Shown here one piece after another: positions 53,402 to 63,653 of a DNA stretch of 64,000 nucleotides. The DNA comes from Magnetovibrio blakemorei (GTDB lineage Bacteria > Pseudomonadota > Alphaproteobacteria > Rhodospirillales > Magnetovibrionaceae): NCBI RefSeq assembly GCF_001746755.1, contig NZ_MCGG01000009.1, positions 62,001 through 126,000 of the forward strand, read 5' to 3'. The translations under genes and the position numbers were made by a program. The notes under the pieces were generated by a model that was given only the letters and a program-made list of their open reading frames with translations, ran no database searches and was not told the DNA's origin. The stretch's first letter is position 1; every line of letters starts with the position of its first letter.

Positions 53402-53917
53402 TCACGTGTGGGCGTTGGCCTCTACAATCATGTCGCAGATTTCGCGGACCGCCCCTTTGCCCCCGGCTTTGGAGGTGACGTAATGTGCGGCCTCAAGGGC
53501 CTGGGGCACGGCATCAGAAACCGTCAAAGCCAGACCGACATTCTTCATCAAGTGCACATCCGTCAGGTCGTCGCCCATGTGCGCGACTTGATCCAACTCA
53601 ACACCCAATTGGGCCGCAATGGTGCGAAGCTCCGCCAGTTTGTCGCTGGCACCGATGCGCACATGTTCAATACCCAAATGCTCCGCACGGGTGAGCGTCG
53701 ACGTTGCCTTGCTGGCGGATATGATGCACAGCTGTACACCAGCTTTCATGGCATTCTTCATGCCCAGGCCATCCTTCACATTGAATTTGCGAAACTGAAC
53801 GCCGTCGTCCGTGTAATACAAGCCGCCGTCGGTCATCACGCCGTCAACATCAAGCGACAGTAATTTAATATGAGCGAGTCGGCTCAGAGTTTCATCCATC
53901 GTCAATTTGGCCGTCAT
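53402..53917 (-). CDS. kdsC: HAD phosphatase, KDO-8-phosphate phosphatase type
   Basis: A capless HAD phosphatase of 171 residues: LSLDVDGVMTDGGLYY (catalytic Asp pair), ISASKA and KAGGKGAVREICD near the end, with GDDLTDVHLM for the last acidic motif. The GVMTDG and C-terminal GGKGAVRE segments are those of KdsC, which makes KDO for lipopolysaccharide. A related neuraminate or other sugar-9-phosphate phosphatase cannot be excluded, as no kdsA or kdsD is near. Confidence 0.88.
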   Translation of the reverse strand: MTAKLTMDETLSRLAHIKLLSLDVDGVMTDGGLYYTDDGVQFRKFNVKDGLGMKNAMKAGVQLCIISASKATSTLTRAEHLGIEHVRIGASDKLAELRTIAAQLGVELDQVAHMGDDLTDVHLMKNVGLALTVSDAVPQALEAAHYVTSKAGGKGAVREICDMIVEANAHT

Positions 53918-54080
53918 GAAAGCCTCTTAAATCCATGTAAAAGTTGAAACATTCAAATTACCATACACGCTCATAGGTAATTGTGGTAAACATCTGCCTA
54001 ACAGTCTTGTTTTTAGATCTAGATTTTATATTACTCTTGGAAAGCCGAGCCTTGATTTTCACCGTATCAGATCTCATCTC

Positions 54081-55526
54081 ATGATCAATCTTTCCCTACG
54101 CACCAAATTGATCGCTCTCGTAACGCTGATTTTGTTGGTGGGCTTTGCCGCGACCAACATATTGAACTTCGAGGTTTCCAAAGGGGTGCTGCGCACCACC
54201 ATCTTGGAAAACGAGCTGCCGCTTTCGAGCAACAATATTTATTCGGCCATCCAAGCCGACCTGTTACGGCCGATTTTCATTTCTTCTTTGATGGCCAATG
54301 ACACTTTCGTTCAAGACTGGGTTCTTGAAGACGAGATCGACGCGGATCGCATGACCCGCTATTTGGCGCAAATCCGCCAACGTTACGAAACCTTTACGTC
54401 GTACTTCATCTCAGCAAAGACGCTGCGCTATTATCACTACGAAGGTGTGTCACGCACGCTCAGCGAAACCAATCCCGAAGATCGGTGGTTTTTTGCTGCG
54501 CGCGACATGGAAGATCCCTACGTGGTGAATGTCGATTTCAACTATCAACAAAACCACAACATCACCATTTTCATCAATTACCGCGTTGTCGATAGTGAGG
54601 GACACTTTTTAGGCGTCACCGGTGTCGGACTGGGTCTTGGCTCCGTAAGTGACTTGGTCAAGACCTATCAACAAAAATTCCGCCGCCATGTTTACTTCGT
54701 TGATGACGCTGGCCTTATCCGAGTTCACGCCCAACCCGACATTGCGGGCAAGACGACCATTTTTGATGTTGACGGCTTAGGCAAGATTGCCAAGCAGGTT
54801 CTCACCAAAGATCATGGCTCATATTCCTATGATTCCCATAACGGCAAGATCTTACTCACAACCCGCTACATCCCGGAACTCAAATGGCACCTGTTTATCG
54901 AGTTGCCCGAATCCGAAGCCTTGGAAAATATGCGCTCAGGGTTTTACCGCAACCTGTTGATCGCACCCGCCGTCATTTTGATCACCATCTTTTTAATCGG
55001 TTACAGTATCAACATCTTCCAACGGCGCTTGGAAGAGTTGGCCATTACCGACAAACTGACTGGACTGAACAACCGCCAACATTTTGATTTCACCCTCAGC
55101 CAGGCCGTTAAACGCTTTGGTCGCGATGGACGGGCCTTCAGTTTGTTGATGATGGACATCGACCACTTCAAAGACATCAATGACGAAATGGGCCATTTGG
55201 CCGGTGACAACGCGATCCGTTTGGCCGCTAAAATCATCAGTGAAAACGCCCGCGAAAGTGATTTGACGTGTCGTTGGGGCGGCGAAGAATTTGTCATTCT
55301 CGCCCCTGAATGCTCCGCCCAAGATGCCCATCGCCTCAGTGATGCCATCCGCGACGCCATCCGCAACGCGGCCCTGTTCCCAGACCACCCCGAACGCACC
55401 ATCACCATGAGCATCGGCATCGCTGAAATCCGCGTGGGGGATACGGAGGTCAGCTTGATCGGCCGCGCCGACCGCGCCATGTATAAAGCAAAGTCCAACG
55501 GACGCGACCGCACCGAATTCGCTTAA
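54081..55526 (+). CDS. Cache-GGDEF diguanylate cyclase
   Basis: A 481-residue membrane protein with TM1 (about 10-30), a periplasmic Cache region of about 250 residues (RYYHYEGVSRTLSETNPEDRWFF, VGLGLGSVSDLV), TM2 (about 293-315), then GGDEF from TDKLTGLNNR. The active site is GGEEF (400-404), a legal variant; the inhibitory RxxD (391-394) sits five residues before it. It should make c-di-GMP in response to a periplasmic ligand. A PilZ receptor is encoded at 29418. ATG 54081; no clear strong ribosome site. Confidence 0.93.
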   Translation: MINLSLRTKLIALVTLILLVGFAATNILNFEVSKGVLRTTILENELPLSSNNIYSAIQADLLRPIFISSLMANDTFVQDWVLEDEIDADRMTRYLAQIRQRYETFTSYFISAKTLRYYHYEGVSRTLSETNPEDRWFFAARDMEDPYVVNVDFNYQQNHNITIFINYRVVDSEGHFLGVTGVGLGLGSVSDLVKTYQQKFRRHVYFVDDAGLIRVHAQPDIAGKTTIFDVDGLGKIAKQVLTKDHGSYSYDSHNGKILLTTRYIPELKWHLFIELPESEALENMRSGFYRNLLIAPAVILITIFLIGYSINIFQRRLEELAITDKLTGLNNRQHFDFTLSQAVKRFGRDGRAFSLLMMDIDHFKDINDEMGHLAGDNAIRLAAKIISENARESDLTCRWGGEEFVILAPECSAQDAHRLSDAIRDAIRNAALFPDHPERTITMSIGIAEIRVGDTEVSLIGRADRAMYKAKSNGRDRTEFA

Positions 55527-55547
55527 ATAGACCTGAGATTCAAGCCC

Positions 55548-55973
55548 ATGAAAGACACCTTGAAGCCCGGCATAACCTATCAACACGTCTACACCGTACC
55601 TGACGACAAAACCGTGCCGTCGTTGTACCCAGAAGCATCTGAATTTCAAGAAATGCCCGAGGTGTTCGCAACCGGCTTTCTGGTCGGTTTTTTAGAATGG
55701 GCATGCATCAAATCCATAGAGCCGCATTTGGATTGGCCCGCAGAAATGACCGTCGGCACCCACATCGACGTCAGCCATGAAGCCGCCACGCCGCCGGGCC
55801 TGACGATCACCGCCCAGGTCAAGTTGGTCGAAGTAGACGGCAAACGCTTGGTGTTTGAAGTCGAAGCCCACGACGGCGTCGACACCATCAGCCGAGGACG
55901 CCACCAACGTCACATCATCAACCGCGCCGCGTTCGCTGCTCGAGTGAAACAAAAAGGCCTAAGCATCCCTTAA
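55548..55973 (+). CDS. FlK-like hotdog thioesterase
   Basis: A 141-residue hotdog thioesterase. It aligns by eye with FlK (fluoroacetyl-CoA thioesterase): the Thr42-Glu50 pair lies in VFATGFLVGFLEWACI at exactly the FlK positions, with the third residue His at 72 or 77 in VGTHIDVSHEAATPPG; LVEVDGKRLVFEVEAHDGVD follows. Such proteins clear unusual acyl-CoA. There is no sign that fluoroacetate is involved here. It starts 22 bases after the cyclase stop. Confidence 0.85.
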   Translation: MKDTLKPGITYQHVYTVPDDKTVPSLYPEASEFQEMPEVFATGFLVGFLEWACIKSIEPHLDWPAEMTVGTHIDVSHEAATPPGLTITAQVKLVEVDGKRLVFEVEAHDGVDTISRGRHQRHIINRAAFAARVKQKGLSIP

Positions 55974-56042
55974 GCCCCCGACTTGCGCGTTTTCTCCAAT
56001 GACGTTAACTGGAAGCGTCCCCAACTCGGAACCAATGCGCCC

Positions 56043-57830
56043 ATGGAGCTTACCGCACCCTATGTTCTGATCGACGACATGACGACGCCGGATGGCGTGC
56101 TGTTGTTCACGAACCCGCGTGACATGCTCATCTGCACGCAGCCCCAAGACGTCGCCGCCGTGCTAGCGAAAATCGACCAAGCCCTCGAAGACGGTCACCA
56201 TGTGGCGGGCTACTTGGCGTATGAGCTGGGGTATGTTTTGGAACCCAAGCTGGCCCCCTTGCTGCCGCTTGAGCGGAATGGCCCACTGATTTGGATGGGG
56301 GTATTCGATGCCCCGTACCCTGTTGACGCGGGTCTTTTTGACGCCTGGGCAACGGAGCCTCACAGCGTCAGCGCCTTACGCCCCGCCGAAGAACGCGACA
56401 CCTATTTAAAAAAAATAGAAACCATTCGCGAACACATTCGTGCCGGCGACGTGTATCAGATTAACCACACCTTCAAACAACGTTTTGATTTTAGCGGCAG
56501 CCCGTTGTCTCTGTTTGCCCATCTGCGTCAAAACCAACAGGCGCGCTATGGCGCTTTGATCGCCACCGGAGACCGCCACATCTTGTCCTTGTCGCCGGAA
56601 TTGTTTGTGGACGTATCGGCCAACTTGGCCCGCACCCGGCCCATGAAAGGCACCGCCGCACGCGCAGCCAACCCCTTGGACGACGAGGCCCGCAAGCACT
56701 GGCTTTGTCACGACGAAAAGTCCAAAGCCGAGAACCTGATGATCGTTGATCTGTTGCGCAACGATTTAAGCCGCATTGCCCTTGTGGGCTCGGTCAACGT
56801 CACGGATTTATTTCATGTCGAAACCTATCCGACCTTGCACCAGATGACGTCTGCCATCGAAGCCAAGCTGCGCCCCGGCACCCCATTCTCACACCTCATC
56901 AAGGCCCTGTTCCCGTGCGGTTCGGTGACGGGCGCACCCAAAGTCAAAGCCATGGAGATCATCCGTAGCCTCGAAACCGAGCCCCGCGGCGTCTACACGG
57001 GGGCCATCGGCTATGGCGCACCCGGCAACGTCGTGCGCTTGAATGTGGCGATCCGCACCATCAGCTTAAGCGGTGAAGGCGGCAGAGAAGGCGAAATGGG
57101 CATCGGCAGCGGCATCGTTTATGATTCTGAGCCCGCCGAAGAATGGGATGAATGCCATCTCAAGGCCCGGTTCCTCACCCAGCCGCAGCCGTCATTTGAT
57201 CTGTTGGAAACCTTGTTGTGGGAACCCGGTTCAGGCTTTGCCCTGTTGGATCGACATTTACAGCGCATGGCGGACAGTGCGCATTACTTTGGCTATGGCT
57301 TTGACGAAGACGTTGCACTGAGCACCTTAAACCAAGCCATCCCCACAAAGCCTGATACGCCCTTAAAGGTCCGCTTGTTGCTCAGCGCAAACGCCACATT
57401 CACCACCGAAGCGACGCCGCTGCTCCCTCAGCCAACCGATCAGGTTTGGCGCTTTAACGTATCTGAAGCGCCCATCAGTCGCGACAATCCGTTTGTCTAT
57501 CACAAGACCACCAACCGGGCCTTTCATGACGACGAACGCACCCGCCTTCACGCGGTGAACGGCTGCGACGAAGTCCTGTTTTGCAATGAGTTTGGCGAAT
57601 TGACCGAGGGGTCCATCACCAACATCTTCCTAGAAATAAACGACCAATTGCTCACCCCGGCACTCCACTGTGGCCTGCTGGCGGGAACTTTGCGCCAGGA
57701 CCTAATTGATACTGGGCGCGCCGTAGAAGCGGTTCTTCGCCCAGCGGACCTTGAGAAGGCGGAGCGCATTTGGCTGGGCAATTCTGTGCGTGGATTGGTC
57801 CCGGCAACCCCCGCACGTCCCCCCCACTAA
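56043..57830 (+). CDS. pabB: Aminodeoxychorismate synthase / lyase fusion (PabB-PabC)
   Basis: Two enzymes in 595 residues. The first about 360 residues are component I: RPMKGTAAR with the active Lys of PabB (TrpE has Ala), KSKAENLMIVDLLRNDLSRI and PCGSVTGAPKVKAMEII. From about 370 a class IV PLP lyase follows: LLDRHLQRM, YHKTTNRAF with the PLP Lys, and NEFGELTEGSITNIF. The pair turns chorismate and ammonia into 4-aminobenzoate for folate. Ammonia would come from a separate PabA. The start is ATG 56043; the frame is open to TTG 55983 with no ribosome site. Confidence 0.94.
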   Translation: MELTAPYVLIDDMTTPDGVLLFTNPRDMLICTQPQDVAAVLAKIDQALEDGHHVAGYLAYELGYVLEPKLAPLLPLERNGPLIWMGVFDAPYPVDAGLFDAWATEPHSVSALRPAEERDTYLKKIETIREHIRAGDVYQINHTFKQRFDFSGSPLSLFAHLRQNQQARYGALIATGDRHILSLSPELFVDVSANLARTRPMKGTAARAANPLDDEARKHWLCHDEKSKAENLMIVDLLRNDLSRIALVGSVNVTDLFHVETYPTLHQMTSAIEAKLRPGTPFSHLIKALFPCGSVTGAPKVKAMEIIRSLETEPRGVYTGAIGYGAPGNVVRLNVAIRTISLSGEGGREGEMGIGSGIVYDSEPAEEWDECHLKARFLTQPQPSFDLLETLLWEPGSGFALLDRHLQRMADSAHYFGYGFDEDVALSTLNQAIPTKPDTPLKVRLLLSANATFTTEATPLLPQPTDQVWRFNVSEAPISRDNPFVYHKTTNRAFHDDERTRLHAVNGCDEVLFCNEFGELTEGSITNIFLEINDQLLTPALHCGLLAGTLRQDLIDTGRAVEAVLRPADLEKAERIWLGNSVRGLVPATPARPPH

Positions 57831-57926
57831 AGCTCAACCTGTGACGCCCGACACAGCCACCCAAAGCCTATCTTGGTACATTGAATATGTGATGTGACGA
57901 TTCGCACCATGAATAGGAGCCGTAAC

Positions 57927-58649
57927 ATGAAAAGCTACCGCCACAATACGTATAAAATACCGGATTACGATTTCGGCGATGAGGTTCTGTACGAGCAATC
58001 CAAACCGGAAAAGGACCCCAAAGGCGCCAAAGGCAAGGAAATCCCCATACTGGTCGCCATGTGCCTGTTTTCCTTTTTGGTTTTGGGCACCTATATGTTG
58101 ATCAAATTCACACCGGGTATGGAATACAAACTTGGCGCGATGTTTTACACCACCAATGACAGGGCCAGTTCGGCCTATCAAATTGGTCAGATCCGCCTTG
58201 GCACCACCATGAACGTTTTGCGCGCCGTGCAACCCCATGCGCAAAAAGCCATCGCCCCCAACGGAGCCATCACCATGGCCTTTAGCGACGGCGACAGCAG
58301 CTATCAGATTTGGTATGCCGAAGACGGCCCCTACAACATCGCCTATAAAGCCCGCCAAGACCAAGTCGTTCGGGGCCAAAGTGAAGACGATTACATCAAC
58401 ACCCTTGCCAAACAATATGGCGCACCGTCCGTGTCTTCCTGCACACAGCGCACCTCTGACGGTGTCCGCGATTGCCGTTTCAGTTGGTGGATGCCCGGCG
58501 AAATCCGCATTGAAGTGATCAGCCGCCAAGACCAAGCCATCGATCGGTCAACGTCGTCATCGCGCCTGATGATCACCACCATCACCACCGACACCCGCCT
58601 GGAAGGACGCATGTTCCGCACCAAGCTGGAAACCGCCGCAGAGCGCTAA
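57927..58649 (+). CDS. Single-pass membrane protein of unknown function
   Basis: A 240-residue protein: a polar Tyr/Asp-rich N-tail of about 37 residues, one membrane helix (about 38-58), then a periplasmic domain starting FYTTNDRAS and containing two Cys residues (SSCTQ, RDCRF) that may form a disulphide. No family recognised. AGGAG lies 7 bases before ATG 57927. Single gene between the pabB fusion and gcdH. Confidence 0.75.
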   Translation: MKSYRHNTYKIPDYDFGDEVLYEQSKPEKDPKGAKGKEIPILVAMCLFSFLVLGTYMLIKFTPGMEYKLGAMFYTTNDRASSAYQIGQIRLGTTMNVLRAVQPHAQKAIAPNGAITMAFSDGDSSYQIWYAEDGPYNIAYKARQDQVVRGQSEDDYINTLAKQYGAPSVSSCTQRTSDGVRDCRFSWWMPGEIRIEVISRQDQAIDRSTSSSRLMITTITTDTRLEGRMFRTKLETAAER

Positions 58650-58743
58650 GTCCACATGAAGTCCGCACAACACAGACATGACAACACCGCCTGAAACTGT
58701 TAGAGATCAAGGGTTATCTTCACTCTCTTAAGGCGGTGCTCTC

Positions 58744-59934
58744 ATGACGTCCCCCACGGCCAAAGCGCATTTTCAGTGGCAAGACCCCCTGTTGATCCAA
58801 GAACAGTTGAGCGAAGATGAGCGTTTGGTGCAAGACACTGCGCGCGATTACGCCCAAGATAAATTGATGCCGCGCGTCTTGGATGCCAACAGAGACGAAA
58901 TCTTTCATATCGAGATCATGACCGAAATGGGCGCGTTGGGCTTACTCGGCCCGACCTTGCCCGAGGAATATGGCGGCGCCGGTGTCTCCCACGTGGCCTA
59001 TGGGCTGGTGGCGCGGGAAATTGAACGCGTTGACAGCGGTTATCGTTCCGCCATGAGCGTGCAGTCGTCGCTGGTCATGCACCCCATTTACACGTATGGG
59101 ACAGAGGCACAAAAGCGCAAATACCTGCCCAAGTTGGCCTCAGGTGAGCTGATTGGCTGTTTCGGTTTGACGGAACCCGACGCGGGCTCCGACCCCGGCT
59201 CCCTGCGCACACGGGCGGAAAAGGTCGACGGCGGCTATGTGCTGACGGGCAACAAGATGTGGATCACCAATGCCCCCATCGCCGACGTCTGCATCGTGTG
59301 GGCCAAGTTGGACGGCGACATTCGCGGTTTTGTCGTTGAACGCGGGGCCGAGGGTCTGAGTACGCCCACGATTAAAGGCAAGTTTTCCCTGCGCGCCTCC
59401 ATCACCGGAGAAATCGTCCTGGATCGGGTATTTGTGCCCGAAGACAACCTGTTTCCCAACATTTCCGGCCTCAAAGGGCCATTTGGCTGCTTGAACAAAG
59501 CGCGTTTCGGCATTGCCTGGGGGGCCTTGGGCGCGGCGGAGTTCTGCTGGCTGGCGGCGCGCGGGTACACCATGGACCGCCACCAATTCGGCCGTCCCTT
59601 GGCGGCCAACCAATTGGTGCAAAAAAAGCTCGCCGACATGCAAACCGAAATCGCCTTGGGGCTTAACGCATGCCTCACCCTAGGGCGCATGATGGATGAC
59701 GGCAAAGCCGCACCCGAAGCCATTTCCATGCTGAAACGCAATTCCTGCACCAAGTCCTTGGACATCGCCCGCATGGCGCGGGACATGCACGGCGGCAACG
59801 GCGTATCGGACGAATTTCACGTCATCCGCCACATGATGAACCTGGAAGCCGTGAACACCTACGAAGGCACAGCCGACATCCACGCCCTTATTTTGGGCCG
59901 TGCACAGACCGGAATCCAAGCCTTCAGCGGTTAA
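58744..59934 (+). CDS. gcdH: Glutaryl-CoA dehydrogenase
   Basis: An acyl-CoA dehydrogenase of 396 residues. FAD/substrate segments are [13 protein letters not shown] and [13 protein letters not shown]; the catalytic Glu lies in [41 protein letters not shown] and the Arg in [17 protein letters not shown] are typical of GcdH, which oxidises and decarboxylates glutaryl-CoA to crotonyl-CoA in lysine/tryptophan breakdown. It has its own transcript. Confidence 0.93.
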   Translation: MTSPTAKAHFQWQDPLLIQEQLSEDERLVQDTARDYAQDKLMPRVLDANRDEIFHIEIMTEMGALGLLGPTLPEEYGGAGVSHVAYGLVAREIERVDSGYRSAMSVQSSLVMHPIYTYGTEAQKRKYLPKLASGELIGCFGLTEPDAGSDPGSLRTRAEKVDGGYVLTGNKMWITNAPIADVCIVWAKLDGDIRGFVVERGAEGLSTPTIKGKFSLRASITGEIVLDRVFVPEDNLFPNISGLKGPFGCLNKARFGIAWGALGAAEFCWLAARGYTMDRHQFGRPLAANQLVQKKLADMQTEIALGLNACLTLGRMMDDGKAAPEAISMLKRNSCTKSLDIARMARDMHGGNGVSDEFHVIRHMMNLEAVNTYEGTADIHALILGRAQTGIQAFSG

Positions 59935-60077
59935 ATCTTGGGCTTTGAGGGGCGTTTTCCGGTGTTGCAAAATGTTGCAAACACTTGCGCTGTGCCCCTT
60001 TCCCTCATAACTCTAGCGGACTATGATGGATTTCTTCGCCCGACCCCTAAGACAATAACGGGATTAACCCGCACAAA

Positions 60078-61094
60078 ATGACGCACGATACCCTCATCAT
60101 GCCGAACGCTTCGGCTCTGACTTTGCACGACATCGATCCGCACCTGGACTTGGAAGCGGAAATCAATCGTCTGCGCCGCGACAAAAACGCCATCATCCTG
60201 GCCCACTATTATCAAGAGGGTGAGATTCAAGACTTGGCGGATTTTGTCGGCGACAGTCTCGACCTGTCGCGCAAGGCCGCGGCGACCGACGCCGATATGA
60301 TCGTTTTTTGCGGCGTGCGCTTCATGGCCGAAGTGGCGAAAATCTTGAGCCCTGAAAAAACCGTGGTGATCCCCGACGCGGACGCTGGGTGTTCTTTGGA
60401 AGACAGCTGCCAAGCGGACGCTTTTAAGATTTGGCGCGAAGCCCACCCCGATCACATCTCGCTCACCTATATCAATTGCTCAGCCGAAGTCAAAGCCCTG
60501 TCGGACGTGATCGTGACGTCTTCAAGCGCCGAATACATCATCAACAACCTGCCCAAAGATCAGCCCATCTTGTTTGCCCCAGATCGTCACTTGGGCGCGT
60601 ACTTGCAGCGCAAAACCGGGCGCGACATGGTGTTGTGGCCGGGCACCTGCATTGTCCACGAACAGTTTTCGGCGCGCGAAATCACCCGCCTGAAATCTCA
60701 ACACCCCGGCGCTTTGGTGGCCGCGCACCCCGAATGCCCCGAAAGCATCATCGAAGTGTCCGATCATGTGGGCTCCACCAGCCAGATTTTGAGCTTTGTG
60801 CACTCCGCGCCTTCCAATGAATTCATCGTGGCGACGGAACAACACATCATTCACCAGATGCAAAAAGACAGCCCCGACAAAACCTTTTACGCGGCACCGG
60901 GCTCTGATGGCGGGTGCAGCTGTTCCAGCTGTCCGTACATGGGGCTGAACACCTTGGAAAAGATGTATTTGGCACTGCACAACGAAGCCCCGGCGATTGT
61001 CATGAGCGAAGATTTGCGCCTGCGCGCCTTAAAACCGCTGGAACGCATGTTGGAGCTGGCCCCCACCGCCGCCAAATCACAGGACGCCGCCTGA
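60078..61094 (+). CDS. nadA: Quinolinate synthase
   Basis: This 338-residue enzyme starts its fold with AIILAHYYQEGEIQDLADFVGDSL. The three Cys ligands of the [4Fe-4S] cluster can be read in VFCGVRFM, the middle HPECPES region and SCPYMGLNTL. It condenses iminoaspartate with dihydroxyacetone phosphate. First gene of nadA-nadC-nadB; 2-base gap to nadC. Confidence 0.95.
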   Translation: MTHDTLIMPNASALTLHDIDPHLDLEAEINRLRRDKNAIILAHYYQEGEIQDLADFVGDSLDLSRKAAATDADMIVFCGVRFMAEVAKILSPEKTVVIPDADAGCSLEDSCQADAFKIWREAHPDHISLTYINCSAEVKALSDVIVTSSSAEYIINNLPKDQPILFAPDRHLGAYLQRKTGRDMVLWPGTCIVHEQFSAREITRLKSQHPGALVAAHPECPESIIEVSDHVGSTSQILSFVHSAPSNEFIVATEQHIIHQMQKDSPDKTFYAAPGSDGGCSCSSCPYMGLNTLEKMYLALHNEAPAIVMSEDLRLRALKPLERMLELAPTAAKSQDAA

Positions 61095-61096
61095 TC

Positions 61097-61966
61097 ATGG
61101 AACCACACGTCCCCAACACACTGCCCCCAGGGCTGACGCCCGAACGGGTTGAACATTTGATTGCCGACGCCTTGGCCGAAGACTTAGGCCACGGCGGCGA
61201 CATTACGTCCAATTCTACAATCCCTGAAGACCTCCACTTTCAAGGCGTCCTGGCCGCACGTCAGGACATGGTCGTAGCCGGGTTGGACCTCGCTTGGCTG
61301 GTGTTTGCCACAGTCGACGACACCATTGACTGGCAAGCCAAATGTAAAGACGGCGACGTGTTGAAAGCGGGCGACGTGGTGGCCCACGTTTCGGGTCAGG
61401 CACGGGCTTTGCTGACGGCGGAACGCACCGCGCTCAACTTGTTGCAGCACTTAAGCGGCATCGCCACCTTGGCCAAAACCTATGTGGACGCCGTGGCGGG
61501 CACCGACACGACCATTTTGGACACCCGCAAGACCCTGCCCGGCTACCGCGAACTGGCCAAATATGCGGCGCGTATGGGCGGAGCCACCAACCACCGCATG
61601 CGCCTGGACGACGCGGTGTTGATCAAAGACAACCACATCGCCGTGGCGGGCTCGATTACCGCCGCCATCACCGGGGCCAAAGCTGCGGGTCACAGCCCCA
61701 TCGAAGTCGAATGCGACACCTTGGACCAAGTGCGCGAAGCCCTAGACGTCGGCGTCGACGCCATCTTGCTGGACAACATGAGCGTCGAGCAATTGGTCGA
61801 AGCCGTCGCCCTGATCGGCGACCAAGCCCGCTCAGAAGCGTCCGGCGGCGTCACCTTGGAAACTGTGCGCGCCATCGCCCAAACCGGCGTCAACTCCATC
61901 TCCATCGGCCGCATCACCCAATCCGCCCCCGCCGTAGACATCGGTCTCGACTGGCAAACAAATTAG
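61097..61966 (+). CDS. nadC: Nicotinate-nucleotide pyrophosphorylase (quinolinate phosphoribosyltransferase)
   Basis: A 289-residue enzyme with LAEDLGHGGDITS, the family's start, TILDTRKTLPGYRELAKYAARMGGATNHRM, IKDNHI, and DAILLDNMS and GVNSISIGRITQS at the phosphate site. It uses PRPP to turn quinolinate into nicotinate mononucleotide. ATG 61097; the frame is open further upstream inside nadA without family sequence. Confidence 0.95.
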   Translation: MEPHVPNTLPPGLTPERVEHLIADALAEDLGHGGDITSNSTIPEDLHFQGVLAARQDMVVAGLDLAWLVFATVDDTIDWQAKCKDGDVLKAGDVVAHVSGQARALLTAERTALNLLQHLSGIATLAKTYVDAVAGTDTTILDTRKTLPGYRELAKYAARMGGATNHRMRLDDAVLIKDNHIAVAGSITAAITGAKAAGHSPIEVECDTLDQVREALDVGVDAILLDNMSVEQLVEAVALIGDQARSEASGGVTLETVRAIAQTGVNSISIGRITQSAPAVDIGLDWQTN

Positions 61967-62000
61967 AAAAGCCTTATAACGTGGCTTCACAACAAGATGG

Positions 62001-63653
62001 GTGGCGTCTGTGAATTCTGAACATCGATTTGACGTACTGGTTGTCGGCAGTGGCGCTTCGGGGCTGAATTTGGCTTTGGAGCTGGCGGCGTTTGCCCGTG
62101 TCGCCGTAATCACCAAGTCTGAGCTGCACGAAAGCAACACATACTATGCCCAGGGCGGCATTGCCGCCGTGTTGGATGAACACGACAGCATGCAGTCGCA
62201 CATAACTGATACTTTGGACGCGGGTGCAGGGTTGTGTGACGAAGACGTGGTCAAGTTCATTGTCGAACATGGCCGCGAATCCATTGAAAAGTTAGCCAGC
62301 TATGGGGTTGAATTCACCACCCAAGTCGGTGACGCAGGCAACAATGAATACCACCTGACCCGTGAAGGCGGACACAGTCACCGGCGCGTCGTGCACGCCG
62401 CCGACGCCACCGGGCAAGCCATCGAAACCACCATGGAAGAACGTGTGCGCGAGGCTGAAAATGTCACGGTGTTTGAGCACCACAACGCCGTTGATTTGTG
62501 GTGTGAGCGCGACATTCATGGGCGTTCCAAACGGGTCACGGGGTTGCATGCGCTGAACACCAAATCGGGCGAAGTGTTGGCCTTTTCCGCCCCGTTCGTG
62601 GTGTTGGCGACGGGCGGCGTCAGCAAGGTATATCTGTACACGTCCAACCCCGACATCTGCACCGGCGACGGCATCGCCATGGCGTGGCGGGCGGGCTGTC
62701 GGGTGGCGAATATGGAGTTCACCCAATTTCACCCGACGTGCCTGTATCACCCGCAAGCCAAATCGTTTTTGGTGTCCGAAGCGGTGCGCGGCGAAGGTGG
62801 ATTGTTAAAGCGTCCCGACGGCACGCGGTTCATGGACGATTTCGACCCCCGGGGCGAATTGGCGCCGCGTGACATCGTGGCCCGCGCCATCGATTATGAA
62901 ATGAAGCGCCTGGGCGCGCCGTGCATGTATTTGGACATCAGCCACAAAGGCCAAGATTTCATCGAAGAGCACTTCCCGATGATTTATGCCAGTACCAAAC
63001 AATTCGGGTTCGACATGGCCAAAGAACCCCTGCCTGTGGTGCCCGCTGCGCACTACACCTGCGGCGGCGTGGTGGTGGACAAAAACGGCCACACCGATGT
63101 GGAGGGTTTGTACGCCATCGGTGAAGTCACCTACACGGGGCTGCATGGAGGCAACCGCTTGGCCAGCAATTCTTTGCTGGAATGCCTGGTCTATTCCACG
63201 GCTGCCGCCAGAGACATTCGTGACCGCCTTCACCAAGGCCAGATGAACGAAGACACCTTGCCGCCGACGACGCCGCCGTGGGATGAAAGCTATGTCACCG
63301 AACCCGATGAAGAAGTTGTGATTGCCCACAACTGGGAAGAACTGCGCCGCTTCATGTGGGATTACGTGGGCATTGTGCGCACCAACAAACGCTTGGCCCG
63401 CGCCCACACCCGCATCGACATGCTGCAAGCGGAAATCATTGAATACTACGGAAACACGCGCGTCACCGGCGACTTGCTGGAACTGCGCAATTTGGCGGTG
63501 TGCGCCGAACTGATCATCCGCTGCGCCCAACACCGCAAAGAAAGCCGCGGCCTGCACTTCACCTTGGATTATCCCAAATTGACCAAAAAAACGCCCAAGC
63601 CCACCGTGTTGGTGCCCAGACGCTATCCCGGCACCGAAAGGCGATCCGCATGA
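62001..63653 (+). CDS. nadB: L-aspartate oxidase
   Basis: A flavoprotein of 550 residues. Rossmann motif [15 protein letters not shown], then [15 protein letters not shown], the family's active segment [14 protein letters not shown], and [31 protein letters not shown]. It oxidises aspartate to iminoaspartate for NadA. The start is GTG 62001 or GTG 62010; the former is used. It overlaps the next gene by ATGA. Confidence 0.95.
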   Translation: MASVNSEHRFDVLVVGSGASGLNLALELAAFARVAVITKSELHESNTYYAQGGIAAVLDEHDSMQSHITDTLDAGAGLCDEDVVKFIVEHGRESIEKLASYGVEFTTQVGDAGNNEYHLTREGGHSHRRVVHAADATGQAIETTMEERVREAENVTVFEHHNAVDLWCERDIHGRSKRVTGLHALNTKSGEVLAFSAPFVVLATGGVSKVYLYTSNPDICTGDGIAMAWRAGCRVANMEFTQFHPTCLYHPQAKSFLVSEAVRGEGGLLKRPDGTRFMDDFDPRGELAPRDIVARAIDYEMKRLGAPCMYLDISHKGQDFIEEHFPMIYASTKQFGFDMAKEPLPVVPAAHYTCGGVVVDKNGHTDVEGLYAIGEVTYTGLHGGNRLASNSLLECLVYSTAAARDIRDRLHQGQMNEDTLPPTTPPWDESYVTEPDEEVVIAHNWEELRRFMWDYVGIVRTNKRLARAHTRIDMLQAEIIEYYGNTRVTGDLLELRNLAVCAELIIRCAQHRKESRGLHFTLDYPKLTKKTPKPTVLVPRRYPGTERRSA

